Origin: Mesorhizobium xinjiangense
GTDB lineage: Bacteria; Pseudomonadota; Alphaproteobacteria; Rhizobiales; Rhizobiaceae
Direction: 5' to 3'
NCBI RefSeq assembly: GCF_009749525.1
Contig: NZ_WOAC01000014.1
Span: 81,122-145,121 of the forward strand
DNA length: 64,000 nt
Both the position numbers and the translations under genes were made by a program. Under the pieces are notes generated by a model. That model was not told where the DNA came from and did not search any database. It worked only from the letters and a program-made list of their open reading frames with translations. Shown here in pieces: positions 40,854-49,763 of this stretch; the first letter of the stretch is position 1, and every line of letters begins with the position of its first letter.

Positions 40854-41486
40854 TCATTCGTCCGTTTCGTGTTCGTCTTCTTCGCCGCCGGCCTCGATGC
40901 CGCGGCGCTTCTTTTGTTCCTGGCGCGCCTTCTTGTCCATTTTCAGCGCGTCCTCGACAAGATCGTCGGTCAGGATCAGCCGCGCCTCGGCAATCGCCTC
41001 ATAGGGCACCCGCACAGCCGGTTCGTCGCCATAGCTCGCAGCGTCGCGCTCGATCAGCACGTCATCGGAACCGGCTTCGGCGATCCGGCCGCGAAACCGC
41101 TTGCGATCGGCGATGAGCGTCGAGGTCTCGATCTTCGCCAGATGCCCGGCCCATTGCGCGAAATCGCTTTTGCGCACCAGCGGGCGATCGATGCCCGGAG
41201 ACGACACTTCCAGATGATAAGCCTTATCGATCAGGTCCTCAACGTCGAGCAGCGGCGAAACCGCACGGCTCACCTCCTCGCAGTCGGCGACCGTCATCGT
41301 GCCGTCCTCGCGCTCGGCCATGATCTGCAGCGTCAGGCCGTTCTGACCGGATAGCCGCACCCGCACCAGGCGAAACTCCATCGACCGCAACAGCGGCAGG
41401 ATAAGCAGCGCTATGCGCGCTTCGAGCCCTGTCTCGCGGATAAGGCGATCGTCGTTCGCAGTCTGGTTGGTGCTTTCGTCGGACAT
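40854..41486 (-). CDS. rimP: Ribosome maturation factor RimP
   Basis: 210 residues with the RimP two-domain layout: [20 protein letters not shown], then [20 protein letters not shown] and [19 protein letters not shown]. The tail is Lys/Glu-rich and longer than in E. coli. It assists 30S assembly. It is the first gene of the long minus-strand operon and is preceded by a promoter, a hairpin and a T-run. Confidence 0.95.
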   Translation of the reverse strand: MSDESTNQTANDDRLIRETGLEARIALLILPLLRSMEFRLVRVRLSGQNGLTLQIMAEREDGTMTVADCEEVSRAVSPLLDVEDLIDKAYHLEVSSPGIDRPLVRKSDFAQWAGHLAKIETSTLIADRKRFRGRIAEAGSDDVLIERDAASYGDEPAVRVPYEAIAEARLILTDDLVEDALKMDKKARQEQKKRRGIEAGGEEDEHETDE

Positions 41487-41513
41487 ATGGTCTCCGCTCG
41501 GGCCGCAGGAAAC

Positions 41514-41545
41514 AAAAAAGAGCGGGACCGGGTGGACCCACTCTT
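41514..41545 (-). terminator. Leader terminator/attenuator upstream of rimP
   Basis: On the minus strand a 12-position stem (41545-41534 with 41529-41518, one T-G wobble and one mismatch, 4-base loop) is followed directly by a run of six T. It is a strong intrinsic terminator by shape. It lies only about 28 bp before the rimP start and about 28 bp after the promoter at 41573-41601, so it is inside the operon's own leader. It could also end transcription from the ocd gene. Attenuation is inference; rimP leaders with early terminators are known in other bacteria. Confidence 0.65.
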
Positions 41546-41572
41546 GTTCAAAGCGACCAAGAATTTGATGCG

Positions 41573-41601
41573 CATATAGCGCCGATCGAGGCCATTTGCA
41601 A
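41573..41601 (-). promoter_or_regulatory. Probable promoter of the rimP-nusA-infB operon
   Basis: TTGCAA (41601-41596) and TATATG (41578-41573) are separated by exactly 17 bp on the minus strand, 87 bp upstream of the rimP start. This is the best sigma-70-like promoter in the window. It would produce a leader of about 80 nt that holds the terminator hairpin. Confidence 0.65.
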
Positions 41602-41645
41602 GGGCCGGGACGCCGATGACCCCGTTCCCGCGCGGACGCGCAAGC

Positions 41646-42704
41646 TCAGGCCGGCAACGCGGCCGCCCGCATGAGCATGCCGAACAGGTCGCGCGGATCG
41701 TCGGGATCGGCGAGCAGGTCGAGCTCGTCGAAATACGGCGTCGTGCGGATGAGGTCGCGCATGTAGCGCAGGGCCGAGAAATCCTCCACCGCAAAGCCCA
41801 CCGAATCGAACAGCGTGATCTGGTCGCGGCCCGCGCGGCCGGCCGCCTTGCCGGTGATCACCTGCCACAGCTCCGTCACCTCATGGTCCTTTTCGAGCTG
41901 CTGGATCTCGCCCTCGACGCGCGTCTGCGGCGGGTATTCGACGAAGATCGAGGATCGCAGGAGAATGTCGCGGTGAAGCTCGGTCTTGCCCGGACAGTCG
42001 CCCCCGGCGGCGTTGATGTGGATGCCGGGCCCGACCATGTTGTCGGTCAGGATGGTCGCATATTGCTTGTCGGCGGTGACGGTGGTGACGATGTCGGCAC
42101 CCTCGACCGCCGCCTCGGGCGAGGCGCAGACGGCAATGTCGAAGCCGCGTCCGGCGAGGTTCTTCGCGCAGCGTTCGCTGGCCGTGCGGTCGATGTCGTA
42201 GAGCGACAGCCGGTCGATGCCGACCAACGACCTGAAGGCGACGGCCTGGAATTCCGACTGAGCGCCATTTCCGATTATCGCCATCGAGCGCGCACCCTCA
42301 GGCGCCAGAAATTTCGCGGCAAGCGCCGACATGGCCGCCGTGCGCAGCGCCGTCAGGATGGTCATTTCCGTAATCAGCACGGGATAGCCCGTATCCACCT
42401 CGGCCATGACGCCGAAAGCGGTCACGGTCTGGCGCCCTTCCTTCGTGTTCTTGGGGTGGCCGTTGACATATTTGAAGCCATATGACTCGCCGTCGCTGGT
42501 CGGCATCAGTTCGATCACGCCCTCACGCGAATGCGTGGCGACGCGCGGCGTCTTGTCGAATAGTTCCCAGCGGCGGAAGTCCTCCTCGATATAGCCGGCG
42601 AGTGCGGCCAGGAAGCGCTCGATGCCGACGGCGTGGACGATGCGCATCATGTTTTCCACGCTGACGAAGGGCACCAGCGCGAGGGCGGAAGGGGCATATC
42701 CCAT
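41646..42704 (-). CDS. Ornithine cyclodeaminase
   Basis: 352 residues of the ornithine cyclodeaminase/mu-crystallin family, which converts ornithine to proline and ammonia with NAD. The cofactor motif is MAIIGNGAQSEFQAVAFRSL; substrate-binding blocks are TALRTAAMSALAAKFLAP and INAAGGDCPGKTELHRDILL, with the catalytic Asp in that region. The ATG at 42704 has GGAG upstream. It begins 2 bp after the arginase stop, so the two form an arginine to ornithine to proline route. Confidence 0.93.
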   Translation of the reverse strand: MGYAPSALALVPFVSVENMMRIVHAVGIERFLAALAGYIEEDFRRWELFDKTPRVATHSREGVIELMPTSDGESYGFKYVNGHPKNTKEGRQTVTAFGVMAEVDTGYPVLITEMTILTALRTAAMSALAAKFLAPEGARSMAIIGNGAQSEFQAVAFRSLVGIDRLSLYDIDRTASERCAKNLAGRGFDIAVCASPEAAVEGADIVTTVTADKQYATILTDNMVGPGIHINAAGGDCPGKTELHRDILLRSSIFVEYPPQTRVEGEIQQLEKDHEVTELWQVITGKAAGRAGRDQITLFDSVGFAVEDFSALRYMRDLIRTTPYFDELDLLADPDDPRDLFGMLMRAAALPA

Positions 42705-42706
42705 GA

Positions 42707-43627
42707 TCAAAAGCTCCGTGTCGGGCGGTCCATGATGCGGCGGCCCATCAGGCTCGCCACGAGGTCGACGATCAGGGTAGCGGTGCGGCCGCGCTCGTCG
42801 AGGAAGGGATTGAGCTCGACCAGATCGAGGCTCGAGACGAGGCCGCTGTCGCACAGCATCTCCATGGTCAGATGCGCCTCGCGAAAAGTCGCGCCGCCCG
42901 GCACCGTGGTGCCGACGGCCGGCGCAATGCCGGGGTCGAGAAAATCGACATCGAAGCTGACATGGAGCAGGCCGTTCTCGGCCTTCACGCGGGCCAGAAA
43001 CTCTCGCAACAATGGTGCGACGCCATGCTCGTCGACGGCGCGCATATCGTGAACAGTGACGCCGGCCGCCTTCAGCGCCCGGCGCTCGGCCGGGTCGACG
43101 CTGCGCACGCCGAAGACGCATATGTGCGCCGGATCGACGCTGGCCTCCAGGTCCGGGAAACTGCCCGCAAAGCCCGTTTGGCCGCTGGCATAGGCAAGCG
43201 GCACGCCGTGCAGGTTGCCGCTCGCGGTGGTGTCGAGCGTGTGGAAATCGGGATGGGCATCAAGCCACAGAACGGACAAGGGCCTACCCGCGGCCGCCGC
43301 CCGGCGCGCCACCCCCGAAAGCGTCCCGGCCGAAATCGAATGATCGCCGCCAAGGAAGATCGGCATGGCGTCGGACGACGCCTCGAAGGCGGCATCGCTC
43401 AGCAAGGCGGTCCAGGCCGCGACTTCCGGCAGCGCCTTGAGCGCGGCGTTGCCATGCGTCACCGGCCTCGGTAGCGGGGCGGCGAGCGTGCCCATGTCGG
43501 TGACGGTGTGGCCGAGTTCGGTAATGGCCGCGACCAGGCCGGCCGTGCGCAGCGCGCTCGGCCCCATCTCGCAGCCCATGCGGCCCGCACCGTCTTGAAC
43601 CGGCGCACCGACGATCCGGCAATGCAT
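42707..43627 (-). CDS. Arginase
   Basis: 306 residues with the dimanganese ureohydrolase ligands: GGDHSISAG, WLDAHPDFHT and SFDVDFLDPGIAPAVG. The loop GNLHGVPLAY is the arginase-type substrate loop rather than that of agmatinase. It hydrolyses arginine to ornithine and urea. The ATG at 43627 has GGGAG upstream. It is divergent from an Lrp-family regulator gene and followed immediately by ornithine cyclodeaminase. Confidence 0.93.
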   Translation of the reverse strand: MHCRIVGAPVQDGAGRMGCEMGPSALRTAGLVAAITELGHTVTDMGTLAAPLPRPVTHGNAALKALPEVAAWTALLSDAAFEASSDAMPIFLGGDHSISAGTLSGVARRAAAAGRPLSVLWLDAHPDFHTLDTTASGNLHGVPLAYASGQTGFAGSFPDLEASVDPAHICVFGVRSVDPAERRALKAAGVTVHDMRAVDEHGVAPLLREFLARVKAENGLLHVSFDVDFLDPGIAPAVGTTVPGGATFREAHLTMEMLCDSGLVSSLDLVELNPFLDERGRTATLIVDLVASLMGRRIMDRPTRSF

Positions 43628-43760
43628 GAACGATCACTCCCTGCTTTGTCTGCAGGTACGATCGAACCCGATTGAGCCGGCAATCTGAATATCAAATATT
43701 GGCAATTAATACAGGCTGAATTATCATTTCGATCAGCATATCTATCCAAAATGGCATGTC

Positions 43761-44198
43761 ATGGACGAACTCAACACAAGGCTTGTCACCCTGCTGCGCC
43801 ATGACGGGCGGCGCAGCATTTCCGATCTCGCCATCGATCTCGGCGTATCGCGCGCAACGGTGCGGGCACGCATGGAGCGGCTCGAGCGGAGCGGCGAGAT
43901 CCTCGGCTATACGGTGATCCTGCGCGCCGACGCCGTCGACCAGACGGTGCGCGGCATCATGCTGATCGAGATCGAGGGGCACGCCGCCGACCGCGTCATC
44001 AAGGCACTTGGGGGATTTTCCGAAGTGTCGACCATTCACACGACCAACGGCCGCTGGGACCTCGTGGTAGAGCTCGGTACCGATTCATTGAGCGCGTTCG
44101 ACGCCGTCCTGCGGCGCATAAGGCTCATTCCCGGCATCACCGGCAGCGAGACGAGCCTGTTGCTGGCGACGCCGCGCTCGACAAGGGCGCGGTTATAG
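43761..44198 (+). CDS. Lrp/AsnC family transcriptional regulator
   Basis: 145 residues. An N-terminal helix-turn-helix (HDGRRSISDLAIDLGVSRAT, VRARMERLERSGEILGYTVI) is followed by a RAM-type ligand-binding domain (VRGIMLIEIEGHAADRVIKA, TTNGRWDLVVELGTDSLSAF). It is divergent from the arginase-ocd operon with an AT-rich 133-bp spacer, so it most likely controls it in response to arginine or ornithine; this is inference from position. Confidence 0.9.
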   Translation: MDELNTRLVTLLRHDGRRSISDLAIDLGVSRATVRARMERLERSGEILGYTVILRADAVDQTVRGIMLIEIEGHAADRVIKALGGFSEVSTIHTTNGRWDLVVELGTDSLSAFDAVLRRIRLIPGITGSETSLLLATPRSTRARL

Positions 44199-44232
44199 GG
44201 GCGGCATCAAAGCCGGGCCGCATCCCGCCTCC

Positions 44233-44931
44233 CTACACCCTGAAAAATGTCAGATAGGCTGGCGTGCGGCCTTCGCGGATCGCCTTGGCCTCGTAGCGCG
44301 TGCCGGGCCAGCCCTCATAGGGCGTGCGCCAGTCGTCGGCTGAAGAAGCCTGCCATTCGAAGGCCGGATGAGCGCCGCAGTGGGCGAGCGTCCAGTTGAC
44401 ATAGGTGTCGATGTCGGAGGCGAAGCGAAAGCGGCCGCCCGGTTTCAGCACGCGGGCGAAACGGTGGAGATTGACCGGGCTGACGAAACGCCTTTTCCAG
44501 TGCTTCTTCTTCGGCCACGGATCGGGATAGAGAAGATCGATCCCGTCGATGGTGCCCTCTGGCAGCCAGTCGAGCAGCACGGTCGCGTCGTCATCGTGCA
44601 GGCGGATGTTGGGCAGGGGCGCAGCGTCGTAAGCCTGCAGGAATTTGGCCATGCCGTTGATGAACGGCTCGACGCCGATGAAACCGGTTTCGGGAAACCG
44701 GCTTGCCTCGTGATGCAGATGCTCGCCGCCGCCAAAGCCGATCTCCAGGCGGACCTCGGCGACAGCGGCAGCAAACAGGCTTTTCAGGTTGGGCGGCGCG
44801 GGCCTGTCCAGATCGAGCGCCAGCTCGGGCAGGCGCCGGGCGTGAATCTCACGCGCCCGGACGCGCAAGGCCTTGCCGCGGCGCCGGCCGAAGAAGGCTT
44901 CCGTCGAGCGGGAACGACGTTGCTCTGCCAT
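44233..44931 (-). CDS. trmB: tRNA (guanine(46)-N(7))-methyltransferase TrmB
   Basis: 232 residues. The SAM site is [20 protein letters not shown]; downstream blocks are [19 protein letters not shown] and [20 protein letters not shown], the TrmB hallmark. The N-terminal basic segment binds tRNA. It makes m7G46 in the variable loop. It lies 24 bp downstream of metK and may use its SAM supply. Confidence 0.95.
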   Translation of the reverse strand: MAEQRRSRSTEAFFGRRRGKALRVRAREIHARRLPELALDLDRPAPPNLKSLFAAAVAEVRLEIGFGGGEHLHHEASRFPETGFIGVEPFINGMAKFLQAYDAAPLPNIRLHDDDATVLLDWLPEGTIDGIDLLYPDPWPKKKHWKRRFVSPVNLHRFARVLKPGGRFRFASDIDTYVNWTLAHCGAHPAFEWQASSADDWRTPYEGWPGTRYEAKAIREGRTPAYLTFFRV

Positions 44932-44955
44932 GACGAAAGCCTCTGCCGGCAGTGC

Positions 44956-46248
<1,293 letters not shown>

Positions 46249-46268
46249 GGGTGTCCCCTCATGAATGA

Positions 46269-46296
46269 CGCGAAACGGCGGGATTGCCGTTTCGCG
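46269..46296 (-). promoter_or_regulatory. Hairpin in the metK 5' leader
   Basis: A perfect 11-bp stem CGCGAAACGGC / GCCGTTTCGCG with a 6-base loop. It sits between the predicted metK transcription start and its ribosome binding site, which begins about 8 bp after the stem. No T-run follows, so it is not an intrinsic terminator. It may stabilise the mRNA or control translation. It does not match the SAM-II consensus as I remember it. Confidence 0.5.
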
Positions 46297-46303
46297 TTGA
46301 TAT

Positions 46304-46333
46304 CTGTTAGCGAAAGCGCGTCGGCCACGTCAA
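46304..46333 (-). promoter_or_regulatory. Probable metK promoter
   Basis: TTGACG (46333-46328) and TAACAG (46309-46304) are separated by 18 bp on the minus strand. Transcription would start near 46297, right at the base of the leader hairpin. The upstream region to 46539 shows no gene. Confidence 0.5.
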
Positions 46334-46539
46334 GCCGCATGGACGACACGAACGTCCCGCAACGCGGCTCGGATTTCAGCGAACGGCGGTCCCGCATGGT
46401 GCGGCAGACCGCCTCTGACACGGACGCAGCGCGGTCCCTTGCAGACCGACATTCCATTGAAACAAAATCGATGGAACTGTCTGTTCGCTGCTCTATTCGT
46501 TCACGCATCGGTGCCCTCCGGGCCATCCGTGCGATCCCT

Positions 46540-46956
46540 TCAGCCGGCCTCCTCGGACGCGAGCACCCTGACGAGGTCGATGACCTTCCGACGCACCCGC
46601 GGATCCGAGATTTTCACAAAGGCGCGATTGAGTTGCAAACCTTCGGAACTGTTCAGAAAATCAACCACATAATTCGCCGATTTGTCCTCGGCGAATCCCG
46701 GTGTGGAATTGACGTTGTGCTCGGGTGCATCTTCGAAGAAGAACGATACAGGAACCTTCAGCACGGTCGCAATGGCCTGCAAACGGCTTGCCCCGACCCT
46801 GTTCGTCCCCTTCTCATATTTCTGAATCTGCTGGAATGTTATTCCAAGACTTTCACCAAGCTTCTCCTGGCTCATTCCAAGCATGTTCCGACGAAGACGT
46901 ACACGGCTTCCAACATGGACGTCGATCGGATTCGGTTTCTTTTTGTTTTCTGGCAT
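46540..46956 (-). CDS. XRE-family regulator, PraR-like
   Basis: 138 residues. A Cro/C1-type helix-turn-helix occupies about 15-70 (VGSRVRLRRNMLGMSQEKLG, ESLGITFQQIQKYEKGTNRV), followed by a C-terminal domain with VISFFFED-like VPVSFFFEDAPE and the end RRKVIDLVRVLASEE. Sequence and position beside lnt and metK match PraR/PhrR of rhizobia, which acts in stress, quorum-linked and biofilm control. The start has GAGGAAAA upstream. Confidence 0.82.
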   Translation of the reverse strand: MPENKKKPNPIDVHVGSRVRLRRNMLGMSQEKLGESLGITFQQIQKYEKGTNRVGASRLQAIATVLKVPVSFFFEDAPEHNVNSTPGFAEDKSANYVVDFLNSSEGLQLNRAFVKISDPRVRRKVIDLVRVLASEEAG

Positions 46957-47055
46957 TTTTTCCTCGCCGTTTCACACGGGCTCGTTGGCTCCACTATGCT
47001 CCCCGCCGAACGTCTACCACTGCCCCAGTCTTGCGGCTCCGCTCAACGGACACAA

Positions 47056-47087
47056 CCGTGAGGGTGCTCCATAGTTACCCCTCACGG
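47056..47087. repeat. Inverted repeat between lnt and praR
   Basis: A perfect 9-bp stem CCGTGAGGG / CCCTCACGG with a 14-base loop begins 5 bp after the lnt stop. It has no T-run. It could end lnt transcripts or be an operator for praR, whose start is 100 bp downstream on the same strand. Confidence 0.45.
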
Positions 47088-47091
47088 AATG

Positions 47092-48678
47092 CTATAAGCG
47101 TAGCCTTAGACCTACACTCATACCACAAGCGAGGGTTGCGAAGAACAATATTGTTGCAAGAGAGATACTTCGGCGCGGAATTGTGTCGGCCGGCGGGCGC
47201 GTCCGATACGCCACCGTCGCATCGAGCGCACCGACCGCATCGAGCCCGAAAGCGTCGACAATCCGGCCTTTCTCGTCCACGACGGCCGACAGGCCATTGT
47301 TGGCGGCGCGGATCATGGGCAGACCGGCTTCCACCGCGCGTACCTGGGCCTGACGGAAATGCTGATAGGGTCCAGGCGTGTCGCCGAACCAGGCGTCGTT
47401 CGTCAGATTGACGATCACGTTCGCTCCGACCTCGGCCGGGCGCATCAGTTGAGGAAAGATGATCTCGTAGCAGATCATCGGCAGCAGCCGCGCACCATCG
47501 CCCACGGCGATGGCATGGCGGACCGAACCCGGAAAGAACCCGCCGAACGTATCGGCGATGGCGCCTATGCCGAATGCGTCGAACAGGGGCTTGAGCGGAA
47601 GATATTCGCCGAAGGGAACGAGATGCACCTTGTCGACGGCGTCGACGATCTCGCCGCGATCGTTGATGGCGGCGACGGCATTGTAATAGCGCGCCGCCGC
47701 ACCGGGCGTGACCGCAGCCTCGGAGCGCACGGCACCGACCAGCAATTCCTGGCCGTCGGCCAGCATTTCGCCGATGTCCACGAGCATCTGCGCCCGTTCG
47801 GCGAGCAGGTAGGGCAGCGCCGTTTCCGGCCACACGACCACGTCCACCGAGGCCTGGGTTTCATCGGGGGCGATCGAAAGGTCGATCAGCCGTTTCAGAA
47901 TTGCCTCGCGCTGTGCCGGATCCCATTTGCCGTCCTGCGCGATCGACGGCTGCACGATGCGCACCGACAGCGTGGCGTCGGTCTCGTCAGGCGGCGCCGT
48001 CAGCCGCGCGGCGCCATAGCCGACATGCGCCACGGCAAGCAGTGCGGCCGCTGCCAGGCCGGCACGCAGATGTTTCCCATCGGCCAGCAGGGCCGGCATG
48101 GCGAAGACGAACACGGCCAGGGCGTTCATGCCAAACAGGCCCACCAGATGGACCGACTGCATGAGGAGCGGCAGGGGCATGGCCGCATAGCCCATCGACA
48201 GCCAGGGAAAACCGGTGAACAGCGTGGCGCGCAGCCACTCTGCCACACCAAAGCCGAAAGCGAGCGCGGCGATGCGGCCGATGCCGTCGGACCAGAAAAG
48301 GCGCGCGATCGCCGTCGCCAGGCCGTAGAAGATCGCCAGCAGGGCCGGGATCCCGAGAACGGCGAAAGGCAGTGCCCAGGCGTGGCTTTCGGCGTCGACC
48401 ATCAGGGCCTTGCCGACCCACCACAAGCCGAAGCCGAAATAGCCGAGACCGAACCACCAGCCGATGCCGAATGCCGCCCGCAGCCGCCCAAAGACCGTGT
48501 CGCGCGGCTCGCCCGTCGCGCCGTCGATCAGCCAGACGATGAGGGGGAAGCAGACGAATCCGACCGGAAAGAAATCGTAGGGCGCCTGCGCAAGCACCAA
48601 TGCCGAACCCGACAGGAGCGCCACGAGTGTGCGCCGCCATCCCCACATCAGGACGATATTCCCCGCGAGTCTCTCCAT
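47092..48678 (-). CDS. lnt: Apolipoprotein N-acyltransferase
   Basis: 528 residues: about six N-terminal membrane helices (for example FPVGFVCFPLIVWLIDGA, GIPALLAIFYGLATAIARLF), then a periplasmic nitrilase-type domain whose triad is seen as Glu in VVWPETALPYLL, Lys in DKVHLVPFGEYLPL and Cys in PMICYEIIFPQ. A final helix is near the C-terminus. It adds the third acyl chain to lipoproteins. The ATG at 48678 has GGACGGGG upstream. corC, its normal upstream neighbour, is separated from it by an opposite-strand DUF899 gene. Confidence 0.95.
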   Translation of the reverse strand: MERLAGNIVLMWGWRRTLVALLSGSALVLAQAPYDFFPVGFVCFPLIVWLIDGATGEPRDTVFGRLRAAFGIGWWFGLGYFGFGLWWVGKALMVDAESHAWALPFAVLGIPALLAIFYGLATAIARLFWSDGIGRIAALAFGFGVAEWLRATLFTGFPWLSMGYAAMPLPLLMQSVHLVGLFGMNALAVFVFAMPALLADGKHLRAGLAAAALLAVAHVGYGAARLTAPPDETDATLSVRIVQPSIAQDGKWDPAQREAILKRLIDLSIAPDETQASVDVVVWPETALPYLLAERAQMLVDIGEMLADGQELLVGAVRSEAAVTPGAAARYYNAVAAINDRGEIVDAVDKVHLVPFGEYLPLKPLFDAFGIGAIADTFGGFFPGSVRHAIAVGDGARLLPMICYEIIFPQLMRPAEVGANVIVNLTNDAWFGDTPGPYQHFRQAQVRAVEAGLPMIRAANNGLSAVVDEKGRIVDAFGLDAVGALDATVAYRTRPPADTIPRRSISLATILFFATLACGMSVGLRLRL

Positions 48679-48954
48679 GCCCCGTCCAGACAGCGAATCA
48701 CTATTCAAGATGTACCAGCACGCCGCAACGCTGCCAAACCAACGGCAGCAAAGATGGCGTCAATAAGTCGGCGATCGAGCCACGAAGCCGCACAGCCGGC
48801 ATTGTATAGGTCCCGGACACCAGCTCGATGCCGTCAGGAGCCTTCAGTATGGATCGCGAGAATGGCGATAGCGTTTTGACACCGACATTTTACGTTGATA
48901 CCAACATACCACGGTCGAGGGCGACGAGATATTTGGACAACGGGAGGTGTCACG

Positions 48955-49665
48955 ATGACGACGATGACTGATCTGATCCCGGCAGAAACGTTGGCCGAAG
49001 GAAACCAGACGCGGTTTCCCAATGAAAGCGATGAATACCGGCGGGCGCGCAACGCGCTGCTGGCCGAGGAGATCGAGTTGCGGCGGCATATAGAGCGTGT
49101 AGCCGAAATGCGCCGCCGGCTGCCGCCGGGCGGTGAAATAACCAAGACGTACCGATTTCATGGCGAAGACGGTCCCCGCACCCTGGCCGACCTCTTCGGC
49201 GACAAGGATGCGTTGATCATCTACAGCTACATGTTCGGCCCGCAGCGTGGGGCTCTGTGTCCCATGTGCACCTCGCTGATGGGATCGTTCGAGGGCAAGG
49301 TGCCCGACATCGAGCAGCGCGTGGCGCTGGCCATGGTCGCCCGCTCGCCGATCGAGCGCCTCGTCGAAGCGAAGAAGGCGCGCGGCTGGACACAGCTCAA
49401 GGTCTATTCCGACACCGAGGGCGGCTATACCCGCGATTATGTCAGCGCCGAGGATGCGGATGTTCCCGCCCTCGCCGTCTTCACCCGGCGCGACGGTGCG
49501 ATTCGTCATTTCTGGAGCGGCGAGATCGGCGGCGACATGGCCGATCCGGGGCAGGATCCGCGCGGCGCGCCGGAACTGGATCCGCTGTGGTTGCTTCTCG
49601 ACATCACGCCCGAGGGCCGCGGCACGAACTGGTATCCGAAGCTGGAATACGGCACGGGCGCATAG
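48955..49665 (+). CDS. DUF899 thioredoxin-like family protein
   Basis: 236 residues. The thioredoxin-like core is LADLFGDKDALIIYSYMFGP then CPMCTSLMGSFEGKVPDIEQ, with the CPMC pair in the active-site position; the C-terminal part has FTRRDGAIRHFWSGEI and WLLLDITPEGRGTNWYPKLE. The function of the family is unknown; a redox role is often supposed. The ATG at 48955 has GGGAGG upstream. It is the only plus-strand gene in a run from trmB to the mcp gene and looks like an insertion between corC and lnt. Confidence 0.88.
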   Translation: MTTMTDLIPAETLAEGNQTRFPNESDEYRRARNALLAEEIELRRHIERVAEMRRRLPPGGEITKTYRFHGEDGPRTLADLFGDKDALIIYSYMFGPQRGALCPMCTSLMGSFEGKVPDIEQRVALAMVARSPIERLVEAKKARGWTQLKVYSDTEGGYTRDYVSAEDADVPALAVFTRRDGAIRHFWSGEIGGDMADPGQDPRGAPELDPLWLLLDITPEGRGTNWYPKLEYGTGA

Positions 49666-49670
49666 AACAC

Positions 49671-49710
49671 GTACCTTTCGCTCAAACGGAATCTTTTGAG
49701 CGAAAGGTAT
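49671..49710. repeat. Palindromic repeat, copy C (central dyad only)
   Basis: ACCTTTCGCTCAAA (49673-49686) and TTTGAGCGAAAGGT (49695-49708) form a perfect 14-bp stem identical to the central dyad of repeat copy B. It lies 5 bp after the DUF899 stop, between two convergent genes, and could act as a bidirectional terminator. Confidence 0.75.
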
Positions 49711-49763
49711 AGGAAAAAGGCCGCCCAAGAGCGGCCGCACGGTCGGCGACAAGGTGTACGGAA

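Noticed and set aside
46249..46539. A SAM-II-type riboswitch in the metK leader
   Set aside because: The leader has a strong hairpin but not the SAM-II pseudoknot sequence as I remember it, so only the hairpin is reported.
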